From Talinum fruticosum (Eukaryota; Streptophyta; Magnoliopsida; Caryophyllales; Talinaceae), in the NCBI GenBank assembly GCA_021018815.1, contig JAITYX010000148.1, positions 124,001-188,000 on the forward strand: DNA of 64,000 nucleotides, written 5' to 3'. The position numbers and the translations under genes were made by a program. Numbering within the stretch: position 1 is the stretch's first letter; every line of letters begins with the position of its first letter. Positions 34,201 through 45,180 of this stretch are shown piece by piece. The notes beneath the pieces were generated by a model. It saw only the letters and a program-made list of their open reading frames with translations, was not told the origin of the DNA and did no database searches.

Positions 34201-35340
34201 TAAAGAATTATCAGAACAAGAGTTGAAACTCAAGACGAGGAAAGAAATTGTAGCTCTTGGCGTCCAGCTAGGAAAGATGAGTATAGCTGCCTGGGCAAGC
34301 AAAGATGATAAGGACAAAAGCCCTTCGCCCAGAGAAATGACTGACCCAGAGGAACTTGAACGTATCGAATATGAAAACCGTGCTGCTGCGTGGGAGGAAG
34401 CTGAAAAATCTAAACATGCCGCAAGGTATCTTCTTCATTTCTTGCTTGGATTTGAATACATTTTCTCAGGTCAAATTATTTTGCTTTCGAAAAACCTTTA
34501 CCTTACAAGTGGTAGCTAAATTTATTGCAGATACAAGCGTGAAGAAATCAAAATTCAAGCTTGGGAAAGTCAACAGAAAGCAAAATTGGAGGAAGAATTG
34601 AGGAGAATAGAGGTATCTGACTACTTCCATTGCGTTTTAATTAATATCATTAATCTCATTTTGTACTAACCGTTTCACTGGTTCAAAGTGTTTGGATTTA
34701 CATCATTCAACTTTTGGCCCATATACAATGGTTGGCACCGGAGTTTATGGCAGCAAAATTTATTTTCAAAAATACTAACATACTGATATTTTATTTTGAA
34801 TAAATATCAATATCAGTATCTACAGAATACTAGTAGATTCCATTCAAAATAGAAATTGGAATGGTGGTGACAACTTTCGTTTCTTCAAGCAAGATAATTT
34901 CTTTGCTTTGATCAAAACCAAAAGCTGCTAACTCTTGCAGAATGAATTGGGATCCATAAATCTGAACATCAGCCGTGTCTGTATGAGTATGGAAATGAGG
35001 AATTTGAGGGTCCAAGCTGTCCATATATCTAAGCTCTAAACTCTTTACGCCAAAAATTTATAAATTCTAGTGATCAAGCCAAGAATTTGCTGTGTGCTAA
35101 TTGGTGTCATTGTGCTCTGGATACAATGATCAGGCAAAAGTTGAGCAGCTGAGAACCAAGTCTCAAGTAAAAATGGTGAAGAAGATCACCTTTGCAAGGA
35201 AAAGATCGGAAGAAAAACGAGCTGCTGCCGAAGCCAGAAAGAAGTGTCAGGCTGAGAAAACTGCAGCTCAAGCAGAATACATTAGACAAACAGGTCGGAT
35301 ACCGACTTCCGAGTTTGTATGTTGTGGTCTATTCTCATAG
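31257..35340 (+). CDS. Long-type remorin family protein, six exons, with an apparent 1-base deletion in exon 4
   Basis: Exons by splice signals: 31257-31286, 31845-32019, 32575-33177, 33979-34425, 34531-34612 and 35134-35340; all introns are GT...AG. Exon sum is 1544 nt. Restoring one base gives 515 codons including the stop. The N-terminus reads MEYERIDKPQ and then TGIISPSKLRMKLMG, a long disordered Ser-rich region follows, and the C-terminal remorin domain covers roughly residues 350-510. That domain is a coiled coil with RAAAWEEAEKSKHAARYKRE, IQAWESQQKAK, and RIPTSEFVCCGLFS at the end, whose cysteines are candidate membrane-anchor palmitoylation sites. Remorins are plant-specific plasma-membrane nanodomain scaffolds in immunity, hormone and plasmodesmal signalling. 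The length and N-terminus suggest the long remorin subgroup (group 6). Oddity: in exon 4 the codons after ISMR lack one base at about 34008-34012 (GAGGACATGG where family members have an Asp codon between Arg and Met). As written, the frame stops at TGA 34026-34028 after ~285 residues and loses the domain. All other splice phases agree, so this is a sequencing error or a very recent mutation. Confidence 0.9.
32110..32442 (+). mobile_element. tRNA-derived SINE-like unit in remorin intron 2
   Basis: An A-box-like TAGTTCAATCGG (32127-32138) and a B-box-like GGTTCAAACTCC (32171-32182) are spaced 32 bp apart, as in tRNA genes and tRNA-derived SINEs. A non-tRNA body follows and a run of about 21 T ends at 32441. 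The sequence between does not fold as a full tRNA by eye, and no flanking duplication was established, so the 3' limit is uncertain (it could end near 32375). It lies wholly inside intron 2, in the sense direction. Confidence 0.5.
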
Positions 35341-35700
35341 GAGCTGTTAGATTTGCATAAAGATCTGGATCATTGAGGCAGATAATCTCTGTGCCTTGCT
35401 TTCATTTTTTAGAAAAAGGTTGTGTAGATGATATTTACTTCAAGATCCCCTAGTTGGCTATGCTCTCTTATCCAGCTTCATTTAGCGCCCCATAGAGGCA
35501 TGTTTTTCTGAAGCACAACCCCCCTCCAAAGAAAAAAAGTCCCAAAAATCACACACACACACACACACACACAGAGTTGCATGATGAAACAGCAAATATA
35601 GGCTGATGGCAAATTGTTGACTTTAGAGTGGGGGAAGCAAGCTGTAGTCATCAAAATTTTGTATGAACCTGATTTGATTTGCTTATAATTTCGTTGGATC
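35341..35700 (+). other. Probable 3' untranslated region of remorin, with (CA)n
   Basis: Sequence after the TAG includes a (CA)n run at about 35549-35573. The polyadenylation site cannot be fixed by reading. Confidence 0.4.
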
Positions 35701-35734
35701 AATTGTGCCATTTGGGATAAATAATCTCTAGATA

Positions 35735-35945
35735 AAAAAAAATTGTTCAATTTATGAGCGCAGCCTAATTTATTTAGCTTGATTTAAGAAGAAAACTCAG
35801 TTTGTCGAGTACAAAGTCAGAAGACTTCATGAGAGATGAAGTAAATGAGGGGTATGAGATAATCAAACTATTTTTTTTTATACGTACAAGGGAAAACCAA
35901 ATTCTTGTAAAGCGCTCCAATGCCCCCCCAAAAGAAAAAACCTAT
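35735..35945. repeat. Direct repeat, left copy, flanking a copia relic
   Basis: It matches 36640-36835 in the same orientation. Shared phrases in order are 'aattgttcaa.ttatg', 'tttatttagctt.attta', 'agaagacttc.tga', 'acaaatgtacg/tacgtacaagggaaaa' and 'ccaaattcttgta'. A copia RNase H fragment lies between the copies. It could be a diverged LTR pair or a local duplication preceding the insertion. Confidence 0.55.
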
Positions 35946-36360
35946 ATGTTAGTCCTAATATCATATCTTGGCGTTTTAAAAAGCAACCTACGGTTTCTAA
36001 ATTATCCACTGAAGTTGAGTATCGTGCTCTTGGTTATACGAGTTGTTGAGACACTTTGGCTTCGCAAGCTTTTGTTTGATGTTGGTATCACCCTTGCCAA
36101 TCTGTGCGGTTATATTGTGATAATATCGATGTTACATATATGACTGTCAATCCGATCCAATCACGACCGTAGCAAACATATAGCCGTGGATTATCACTTT
36201 GTTCGAGAACGGGTTGCCGATGGAGATCACGTTGTGCGATATATTCCTACTACTTCTCAGATTGCGGACATCTTCACTAAAGGGCTGTCGTCTCAACGGT
36301 TTCAGTTTCTTAAATCCAAGCTGCCCGTTCGTCCTCCCGATCGGCTTAAGGAGGCGTAAT
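35912..36360 (+). pseudogene. Ty1/copia RNase H relic
   Basis: Plus-strand frames give a STEVEYRALGY-like block (near 36005-36035), LRKLLFDVGI (36068-36095), a YCDNIDVTYM-like block, RSKHIAVDYHFVRERVADGDHVVRYIPT (across about 36165-36250, in pieces) and QIADIFTKGLSSQRFQFLKSKL (about 36256-36320). These are the closing signatures of copia pol. Stops and shifts interrupt it between blocks. About 100 bp of AT-rich sequence after the stop codons (36361-36480) resembles the start of a 3' LTR with a TATA-like 'tatatatatag'. Confidence 0.8.
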
Positions 36361-36639
36361 AGATTATTAGAAATATTATTGTACATAAAATAATTGTAAA
36401 TTATTTTTCCGTATTATCTTCTATATATATAGAATGTCGGACTTCCATGTTCGGCGAGTCATTCCGCCTTATCTTTCACATTAGGTACTAAACTTGGCTT
36501 GCATAAACTTTGATGACTTAATGTGTTTGAAAAGTGATCCATGGACATGTGTATCTTGTTTGTCAATGGTTGTAGTATTCATTTGTTTCGAAAAGTTTGC
36601 GAGTAATTTTTAGATGGCAATACAATAATATGCTTTAGA

Positions 36640-36835
36640 TAATGAAAAGTTGTCCAACTTATGGGAGTTGCCTGATTTATTTAGCTTCATTTAAACCAAA
36701 GCAAACTAGGTTTCCCCATTCGCAAATCGGAAGACTTCGTGAGGCCCAAAAAAAAAAAAAAAGAAAACAAATGTACGGGGAAAATCAAATTCTTGTATGT
36801 ATTCATCCTCCCCCACCCAAAAAGAAACCTGGGTA
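36640..36835. repeat. Direct repeat, right copy
   Basis: Counterpart of 35735-35945. It contains an internal run of 14 A (36747-36760). Its match starts 280 bp after the end of the copia RNase H relic. Confidence 0.55.
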
Positions 36836-37091
36836 GCCACTTATCAATCTATCAAACGTAACACCCATATCTCACTAAAGGAGTATATATAAACCAAGCG
36901 ACTATTGAGATATTGGCAAACACTCTGCACTTCCGCCCTCTTTCTTAGGATTCTAATTTTAGTAGTGATAATTTCCTTACAAATTGCACAAAGGAGTCCT
37001 TATTGGCATTTCAAGTCCAATTGAAATTACCCCGAGATAGGATCTCAATTGAGTGACCTGCACTTACTCCTGTTAAAAAAAGGTGTATAAC

Positions 37092-37339
37092 TCGTAAAGA
37101 CTTAAGATTTGAGAGAACTCGTATCAGGTGCTCCCTGTACCTTGCCTCTATTTATATGCAAAAATAATTACAAGTTTGAGATCAACTCAATTACAATAAG
37201 ATATAAACCGTGATAAACACAATTTGCTAACACTTTCTATACGCTTGGTGCATAATGGAGAATCCTAATACGGTTAGAAGTATAAAACTTCCTATTATCT
37301 TGCAAAGGTAGTAATGGTGTAGGAAAATATATCCTAATA
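37092..37339 (-). repeat. Copia 3' LTR
   Basis: About 248 bp and near-identical in layout to 45942-46182, with scattered substitutions (for example tcgtaaagac versus tgtaaagac at the outer end). The 5' end of the LTR (minus strand) reads TATTAGG in both copies instead of TGTTAGG. Confidence 0.9.
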
Positions 37340-37912
37340 CTCTCCCTCTAGTTGGAGTGTGAAGATGTGAAACAAACAACTTGCCAAGAAGATTATGAAA
37401 TTGTCGTTGGCCCAAAGCTTTGGTGAACAGATCGGCGAGTTGCTCTATGGTAGGGACATAATGATGAATAATCTCGCCTGAAAGTAGGCGTTCACGCACA
37501 AAATGACAATCAATTTCTATATGCTTGTTGCGTTCGTGAAACATTGGATTGGAGGCAATATGAAGAGCATCCTAATTGTTACAATATAATTTTGCTTGGA
37601 GGTACTGAAATATGCAGAGAGTGAAGTAAGTTATGAATCCAAACTACTTCACTTGTGGCGTTAGCCATAACACAATATTCAGCCTCAACGGAAGATCGCG
37701 ACATTGTGGGCTTCTTCGTAGTTTCCACGAAATAAGAGATGACCTAAGCAAGACAAAATACCTCATAACAGAGTGACGTGTCATAGGACAACTAGCCCGA
37801 TCGAGTCACAATACACATGAAGACCGAGATCATTTTTGAAGAAGAGAAGGAGTCCTTGCCCGAGTAAGCCCTTAAGATAGCGCAGATAAATGAATGGCAA
37901 CATCCTAATGCC
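37227..37912 (-). pseudogene. Copia RNase H (C-terminal pol)
   Basis: Minus-strand blocks: a FRYLKG-like start (near 37865-37890), a CDSD block (near 37800-37815), AEYCVMA-like (near 37675), and the open stretch 37544-37340 with [18 protein letters not shown] and [22 protein letters not shown]. The last frame reads on into the LTR. The hAT MITE at 37913 separates it from RT. Confidence 0.85.
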
Positions 37913-38749
37913 TAGGAGCTGAGCATGACCGGGTACCCGGTCTAATCTCCTAGAACCGGTCCCGGTCCCGGTTGGAACCGGGTCTAGGAAATGGGAATCG
38001 GTCCCGGTCCCGTTTTGATCGGTTCCAAATTTTCTAGAACCGATGCTGGAACCAGCCGGGACCGGTTCCGAACTGGGTACTCGATTGGACATTATTTTGT
38101 CTCAATTTGCTTGAATGGAAGGTTTCACTGTTCCAACCTGGAAAGCCAATTAAGAGACACAGATGAGAAATCGAGAGGGTGAGAGAGAGAGAGAGAGAGA
38201 GAAAGAAGGACGCGACATAGCAAGAGATAGAGAAAGGGAGAGAGAATCTTACCGTTGTTAGCATGAAAACTGCGAGAGCATTGAGAGTGGCGGCGACGAG
38301 AGAAGGAATGGAGAGCTGCGAGAGTGGAGGGACACGATGAGAGAGATAAAGACCCCCCGACTGTGAGAGTTTATGAGATCCGAGTGAGACAGGGAAGCCA
38401 TGAGAGAGAGATGGAAGGGTCTAAGTGATAGAGGGAGGCGCACAATGAGAGAGGGACGCGGTGAGAAAGGGAGGCTGAGAGCAATGCCTAGGGTTTCACT
38501 TGTTAAAGCATTATATAATGAATCAACTTTATTTTATTTTTGAGAAAAAGAGGACCAGGTACGGGTAATGGGACCAGGGCCGGTTCCACAAGAGCTGGAC
38601 CCGGAACCGAACTCGATTACAACCGGTCCTAATTTTTGGAACATATATCGGTCCCAGTTCAACCGGTTCCAGTTCTGGACCCGCCGGTTCCGAACCGGTT
38701 CTGGGACCGGGACCGGGTACCCGATTTTTTGCTCACCCCTACTAATGCC
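37905..38749. mobile_element. hAT-type MITE (829 bp) with perfect 8-bp target duplication
   Basis: CTAATGCC at 37905-37912 and 38742-38749 flanks an element whose ends are TAGGAGCTGAGCA and the complement of TAGGGGTGAGCA. Subterminal regions are dense in CCGGTCCCGG-like words in opposing orientation (37935-38010 and 38640-38722). The centre has GA-rich tracts (38175-38260). It has no transposase. An 8-bp duplication and TA-GGGGTG-like ends are diagnostic of hAT. Inserted in the copia RT/RNase H region, hence younger than the copia. Confidence 0.9.
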
Positions 38750-39980
38750 CTTGCCTACGGTCTTGCCTCGAATTGGCTTAATATGTGGACGACATAGGTG
38801 ATATCGGGACGAGTGATAGTGAGATATATGCGACGTCCAACAAGTCATCTATAACGGCCAGGATCACTAATAGGATCACCGGAATCGGAAGAGAGTTTAT
38901 GCCGTTGTTCCATTGGAAAAGAGCATGGTTTAGACCCGAGCATGCCGATTTTAGTTAGAATATCTAGTGTGTACTTCATTTGACATACTTCAATACCAAG
39001 AAAGTATTTTAATGGGTCCAAATCTTTGAGTTTGAGACAATGATGTAAATAATGCTTGACATCATCACGAGTGTTGAGGATCATTGCCGGTGAGTACTAA
39101 ATCATCAACATAGATCAAGAGACCTAAAAACTCGTTACCTTTATTAAAGGTAAATAGAGAGTGATCAAGTGGTGATTGCTGAAAACCATAAGCTCGAAGG
39201 GCAGTGGCGAATTTGAAGAACCATTGTTGAGGGCTTGACGAAGTCCGTATAAAGACTTCTTAAGTTTGCAAACAACATTGGGTTGAGGAGTATGAAACCC
39301 GGGGTGGTTTCATATAGATTTCCTCATGAAGATCCCAAGTTTTGTTATCCTCGAGAGCGGATATTTACGTGGCTATAGCTTCACGCCATTTAGGGTCTTG
39401 AACTGCTTGAGAAAAATACTAAGCTTATCACTGGTAGTGATGGTGGCAAGAAAGGCACAATGCAAAGCAAAAAATTTATCATAATGGATATAATTAGATA
39501 AGGGATGAGAAAAACCTAAAGATGCATCATGAAGTGGAGGGGAAACAGGGTGTGTATCGAGCAATTGTGTGGCGAGACATAGTCTCGAAGACGAGCTCGA
39601 GAACGACGATCACGTTGAGGATGAGTTGAAGTTGCAGGTGCAGGCTGATCCGGATTAGAGAAGGCCATTGGGCTATTTGGGTTAGGTGTTGGGTCCGAGG
39701 AAGGCGGTATTGAGCTATCCGGATTAGGCGCTTGGTCTAAGTAACAATAGGTGGGTTGGGCGGTGGTGTTGGGCTTATTGGGCAGACTTAGTGGATTTGT
39801 GGCAGCGAGGAGCGGGGTCGGTTTAGGCGAACGGATTGGGCCCATTAGTATAGGGTTGCGCATTAGAAGGAGGTATTGGCTGGTATTAGTCGGTGTGCCT
39901 AGTGAATTTGTCTCTCGGTGCGGAGTATGAGAGGGTGAGGCTAGAGTGATTTTTGAGTTTGAGTCCGGGTTGAACAAAAA
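38750..39980 (-). pseudogene. Copia reverse transcriptase and upstream linker
   Basis: Minus-strand frames contain a YVDD box (39101-39112, as LIYVDDLVLT), LKDLDPLKYFLGIEV (about 38985-39035), a YTLDIL block and a PISDPGRYR block (38850-38880). Upstream, 39516-39977 is a Pro/Ser/Thr-rich linker typical between copia integrase and RT. Frame breaks are frequent. Confidence 0.85.
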
Positions 39981-40029
39981 TAGACCGGAATGAGTTTGTG
40001 GATTAATGTATAGTGGAGAGTGTGATGGG

Positions 40030-41345
40030 CTAAGAGAGTTGGGCTACTGCACCATGTTTGGTAAAGAAGGTATATTTTCGAGCATAGGGAAAAACATCCT
40101 CATAAAAGACTACATTTCGGGACACAAAAATCCGACCATTATTAAGATCCAAAACACGCCATCCTTTTTGTCCTTTAGGGTACCTAATAAACATAAATCT
40201 AGTGGCTCGTGCATCAAACTTATCCCTAATTTTATCATGACGATGCACATAACACAAGCATCCAAAAACTCGTAGTTGAGTATATATGGGACTTTTACCA
40301 AATAAAACTTCGTAAGGACTTTTCATATGATGTAATTTGGTGGGTGTACGAGTTAATGAGGTAGGCAGCTGTAAGTACACACTCACCCCGAGTATGTAAT
40401 GGGTAGTGATGCTTAAAAGCAAAGGGCACGGGCTACATTAAGAAGGTGACGGTTTTTCCGTTCTACACGACTATTTTGTTGGGGGTGTCTACACATGAGG
40501 TTTTATGGAGCATACTCTTTTTCTGGAAATATTTTTGTAATTATCCTTTTGTGAATTCTCGTCCCATTATCACTACACACCTTTTTCACATGTGTGCCAA
40601 ATTAGGTTTTTACCATGTAACAAAACTCCACAATGCGCTCATAAGCCTCAAATTTGTTTTGAATTAAATATACCCAAGTTGCGCGGCTATAATCATCAAC
40701 AATGCATAAAAATATTGGCACCTAGAAAGTAACGAGGTGTGATACTTCCCCACAAATCACAATGAATTAAATCAAACGGTTTACTAGCCCGAGAATCGGT
40801 TAAAGAAAATTTAGTTCTAGTTTGCTTTGCCCTATGGCACACATCACGAGCATTCTAAATGCTCCTTATTCAATTTGAAATCACAAAGCGTAGACAAAGA
40901 AGCTAAACTATCATAAGACGAGTGTCCCAACCGAGCATGCCACCGGCTTATATCCACTTGTTTGATCGTAGCAAAGACTCGATCCTTCACGCATTATTCT
41001 CAAATAGTACACCCTGTTCCCTGGATCACCCACTCCAATTAGCGTCTTCGATGTAAGGTCTTGTATAACACAAAAATTAGGGCCGTAAGATACAACACGA
41101 TTTTCATCTATAGCTAGTTTTTGTGCAGAGATAAGGTTGCACTTGAACGATGGGGCATATAAAATGTCTTTGAGCAAATTATTAGGTCCGAATCGAGCCA
41201 TTCTAGCCTTTTCAATTCTAGTATGTGTTCCACCGGTTTGGCTAATAATAATCGGAACAGACTAGCTTGTAAACATTACTAGTTACAAAAACGAGATGTT
41301 ATATGGTTGGAAGCTCCAGAGTCAAGTACCCTCTATAGGGATGTC
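40030..41345 (-). pseudogene. Copia protease, GAG-pre-integrase and integrase
   Basis: The protease box reads DSGAS at 41309-41323 (VLDSGASNHIT context). The 41201-40911 frame shows ILYAPSFKCNLISAQKL and a DLTSKTLIG block, the GAG-pre-integrase region. The 40422-40030 frame shows TPTKLHHMKSPYEVLFGK, RVFGCLCYVH and GWRVLDLNNGRIFVSRNVVF, the integrase C-terminal region of copia. Stops separate the blocks, and the central integrase core between 40450 and 40900 is broken by multiple shifts. Confidence 0.85.
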
Positions 41346-41789
41346 ATATGGGATGACTTACCACTCATTTTTGCTATCTTTTCTTGGTTTTAGCATTCCT
41401 TGAAGAGAGAGAAAAGCTGCTCTACTTAGGAAGAAGAAAACCTAGCGAATCCGTGGTTTTCCTCTCGTCTACCATCGCTTTCTAGATTCAAATGCCCAAA
41501 TTTGAGATCTCGAGCAAAATTCGACACTCCCTTGCTATTCGTCCTTCCTCCATCGTCATAATTTTGGCCTCGATTCCTATCAAAGTGTCCCGTGTTCTTC
41601 GTTTCTAGTCTACCGAGTGTTGCCTCCACCGTTGTTTCCTTGCTGGTTGCTGCGCCAATTACCCTAATTCGCCGGGTAACCGATCAATTTCAAACACTTG
41701 GTTGCATTCAAGACCAAGTTTGTGGCGGTGAGTACACTTTGGTCAATTTTCCCCTTGTCGATTATGACTAGTAGCTTTGAAGGTGGCTC
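41346..41789 (-). pseudogene. Copia gag, C-terminal part with zinc-knuckle remnant
   Basis: The minus-strand frame 41954-41664 gives NATKCLKLIGYPAN, the degenerate copia knuckle (C-X4-GYP). The 41629-41426 frame is Gly/Arg/Asn-rich, as in gag linkers. The N-terminal gag part lies beyond the hAT insertion at 45181-45894. Confidence 0.7.
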
Positions 41790-41894
41790 CTTCCCCGCAT
41801 TGGCGGAACCGGGGGTCGGTGGGGTCAATTGACCCCCGTTCAAAAAATTTTTTTTTTTATATAAAAGAGAGTAATCAACAAACGCAGGTAGATG

Positions 41895-41945
41895 AGTTGA
41901 TAAGACTATGTAATGTGAAGAAGAGGTACAATGTTCGAATCCTTC
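41895..41945 (+). other. tRNA-like patch (A-box/B-box words) inside the hAT 5' region
   Basis: TAGATGAGTTGATAAGAC (about 41889-41906) resembles a pol III A box and ATGTTCGAATCCTTC (about 41932-41946) a B box, at tRNA-like spacing. It does not form a complete tRNA by eye. It may be a captured tRNA/SINE fragment. Confidence 0.4.
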
Positions 41946-42569
41946 TACTAACAACTTCTTTTATTTTTTTCAAAATCCAATCCCTTCCCATTTAGTTTTA
42001 TTTCCCCTTGGTTATTTTTTTCCAGGCACACACCCACCCGATTTCTTGCTCTCTGCCTCTGCCCGATCGCTTCTGCTCCCCACCACCATGGCCGGTGGTC
42101 GCCGCCCACTAAAACAGTCGCCGCCGGCACCGCTGCAGTAGCCTACACCAACGTCCGGCCTGCCCCTCTCGCGGTTCTACTCTACGCAGCGACAACACCC
42201 TCCCCCTTTCCCGCACTCTCTCTCTCCAGCCCAAGCACACCATGGCGGCACGACATGACACGACACACGCACGACTATTAGTTGCCGGCGCCGGCCCCAA
42301 ATAAGTCGGCCTTGTCACGGCACTTCCCGGTCCCTGTCTCTCTTCTTCCGCACTAAACTCTCTCTTTTCTCCGGATCCGTAAGTTCTAACTTCTAAAATT
42401 TTTCATTCTATATCAATTTAAAGTTTAATTTGTGTGATATTAGGTTTAATTTCTTTGATTTATTCTTAATTTATGTGATTTCATTTATTTTTCAATTTCA
42501 CTTCATTAATTGTTTAGAAAAATTTCACGGTAGAGGTTTGATTTTTGTTGATAAATTTGTATTATAGGT

Positions 42570-45060
42570 TAAAATGTTTAGATATTTCAAAAAATAGCTA
42601 CGTAACCCTCCATTCCTTCAAGTTCTAAATCTGAAAATTCACCGTTGAATGAAGAAGGCGATGCAAATACAAATCCTTCCCCTACAACTTGAGATGAAAA
42701 TGCCAATCCCTCCCCTACAATGTGTGATGTAAATGAGAATCCCTCTTCTATTGGGAGAAGTCGAGTTGATGTCAATGCACTTCCATCTGATCCAGGAGCA
42801 AGAAAACCAATGTCACGATATCATCCCGATGAATAAGATGAGGTAAGAAGAGCATATCTCCAAAAGGTCCCTTTCAACCCCGAAATCATACTTTCCCTCA
42901 AACGTTAATGTCCGGATATATGCATAGATTCAATGTCTCCTAGTATGGTTTATACAATGAATCGGTGAGAAAATAACATAAAGGAAGATGTTGCATTTTG
43001 CTTGTGTTGTTATTTGTTCAAAAATGATGAAATGACCCATTTTTTTTTGGGGGGGAGGGGGAGGGATGCGTTCACAAGTAAAGGATTTCAAAGTTGAAAT
43101 AAGATAGGTAGATTCCATAGGCACGTTGGTGGGGTGAATAGTATGCATAATAAATGTGTTAAACGATGTGAAGACCTCATCATGCAAAGACAATCCATAC
43201 AAATTGCCTTGGATAAACAATCCGAAGAAGCTAAAGTTGAGTATAGGACTCATTTAAATGCTTCAGTTAATGTGTCAAGGATTCTATTGTCCGAAGATTT
43301 GCCTTTCCGAGGTCATGATGAGAGTGAATTTTCAAGAAGGAAAGGACTTTTTAGAACTATTTTAAAGTTTCACTGGGAAAAGAACGACAAAATTGGAAAT
43401 GTTATTTTGAAGAATGCTCCTGAAAATTGTATAATGTATTCCCCACCAATTCGGAAAGATATTGTAAGTGCTTGTTCAAGTGAAACTATTAATGCTATTC
43501 TTCAAGAAATTGGGGATGGATATTTTTCCGTATTAGCTGATGAATCCCGTGATGTTTCTTATAAGCAACAAATGGCTATTGTTTTGAGATATGTTGACAA
43601 AATTGGGTTTGTCATGGAATGGTTGGTTAGTCTTATCTATGTTACTAGTACTACTCGTTGTGTCATTGAAAGAAGAAATTTATTCCGTACTTAGTCAATT
43701 ATCCTTGGGCCCATCACGAATACGAGGACAAGGGTATGATGGGGCTAGTAATATGAGAGGTCGCATCAATGGGCTTAGAAGTTTGATTTTGCAAGAAAAT
43801 CCATCGGCACATTATGTTCATTGTTTTACCCATCAACTGCAATAGACTCTTGTGGTAGTTGCTCATAAATATGTTGATATTGAAAAGTTTCTTGATTTGG
43901 TTAATTTGACTTTGAATATGGTTGGAGGCTCTTATAAGCGTAGAGATGAATATCGAAAGAAACAATCGAGAGAAAGTTGAAGAAGCATTGCAAATGGGGA
44001 GGTTCGGACTGGAAAGGGTTTGAATCAAGAAGTTGGACTTCAAAGACCTATCAACACTCGTTGGGGCTCTCATTATAAAACATTCATGAATCTTATTTTC
44101 ATGTTTTCTTTAGTTGCTGATGTGCTTGATGCTCTTGCAACTGATGGAACTGAGCCACAAGATAAAGTTAAAGGTCAAGTCTGTTTTGGATGGTATTCGG
44201 ACATATGACTTTGCTTTTTTATTACATCTAATGAAATTGGTGTTAGGCATTACTAATGCATTGAGTCAAGCTCTGCAAAGAAGGGATCAAGACATTGTTA
44301 ATGCAATATCACTTCTTAACACAACTAAGAAACAATTGCAGCGTGCAAGGGATCAAGGATGAGACTCTTTGATAGATGATGTTAGTTCATTTTGTGTGAA
44401 GCATGATATTGAGATTCCTAACATGGATGATTTCGCTCCTCTTCGTCGAGGAAAGTCAAAACGTAGAGTTTCTTCCGTGACAAATGAGCATTATTATCGT
44501 GTTGATGTGTTCTGTTTGATTCTCGATATGCAAATGCTAGAACTCAATAGTTGCTTTATAGAAGCAAGCACTGAGTTGCTTCTTGGTTTGGCTTGTTTGA
44601 ATCCTGCTGACTCTTTCTCCAAATTTGACAAGAACAAGATACTCAAAATGGCTCGGTTGTATCCGGATGATTTTGATGAATTAGGCATTGAGGCCCTTAG
44701 TGGTGAATTGGATACTTTCATTGATAATATACTTGATGATGAGAGATTCTCTAACTTGAATGGACTTGGTGAACTCTCCACAAGGATGATTAAAACCAAG
44801 AAGTATATGAGTTTTCCCCATGTACACTTGCTTTTGAAGTTGACATTAATTTTACTGTTTCTATAGCAACAGTTGAAAGAGTTTTTCTTCGATGAAATAT
44901 ATCAAGACCAACTTATGCAATCGGATATCAGATGAGTTTTTGAATGATACTGTTATTACTTACTTTGAGAATGATTCGTTTAAAAGTCTATCTACCGATG
45001 ACATCATGGAGTGCTTTCAAAATATGAGGACTCGATAAAGACAATTGCATTGGATGTAAT
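42570..45060 (+). pseudogene. hAT transposase, zinc finger MYM-type 1-like (TTF-type), disrupted
   Basis: Order of recognisable parts: an acidic/Pro-rich N-terminus with repeated NPSPT-like words (42640-42760), a PRxH/YPFKP-type block remnant (near 42866-42890), the DUF4371-like part (43134-43850: CVKRCEDLIMQRQSIQ, LRYVDKIG, GQGYDGASNMRGRINGL) and NTRWGSHYKT (44052-44082). The C-terminal hAT dimerisation region follows (44369-45040: ELLLGLACLNPADSFSKFD, LYPDDFDELG, VHLLLKLTLIL, then in another frame a KYIKT..RNRMS-like block and a SDEFLNDTVITYF-like block). About six frameshifts or stops split it. In this family the protein excises and reinserts the element using a DDE site. Confidence 0.88.
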
Positions 45061-45180
45061 GTTATCGTTATGTAATATTAATTTTAAAAACATATGTTAA
45101 CTTTTGATTGTGTACACTATTATTTAATTTATTTCGACCCCTCTTCCTTAAATTTTTGGATCTCGCCACTCGCTTCCATG

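Larger units (their letters stand above)
41790..45180 (+). mobile_element. hAT element with ZMYM1-like transposase relic (3375 bp), nested in copia gag
   Basis: The element body 41798-45172 is flanked by CTTCCCCG (41790-41797) and CTTCCATG (45173-45180), an 8-bp duplication with two mismatches. Ends read CATTGGCGGAACC and, on the other strand, CGAGTGGCGAGATCC. The left end goes on to 'ggggtcaattgacccccg' and the right ends in 'cgacccctcttcctt', the hallmark termini of the plant ZMYM1-like hAT group. It contains a transposase relic (42570-45060) and a tRNA-like patch (41895-41945). Orientation is opposite to the host copia. Confidence 0.88.
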
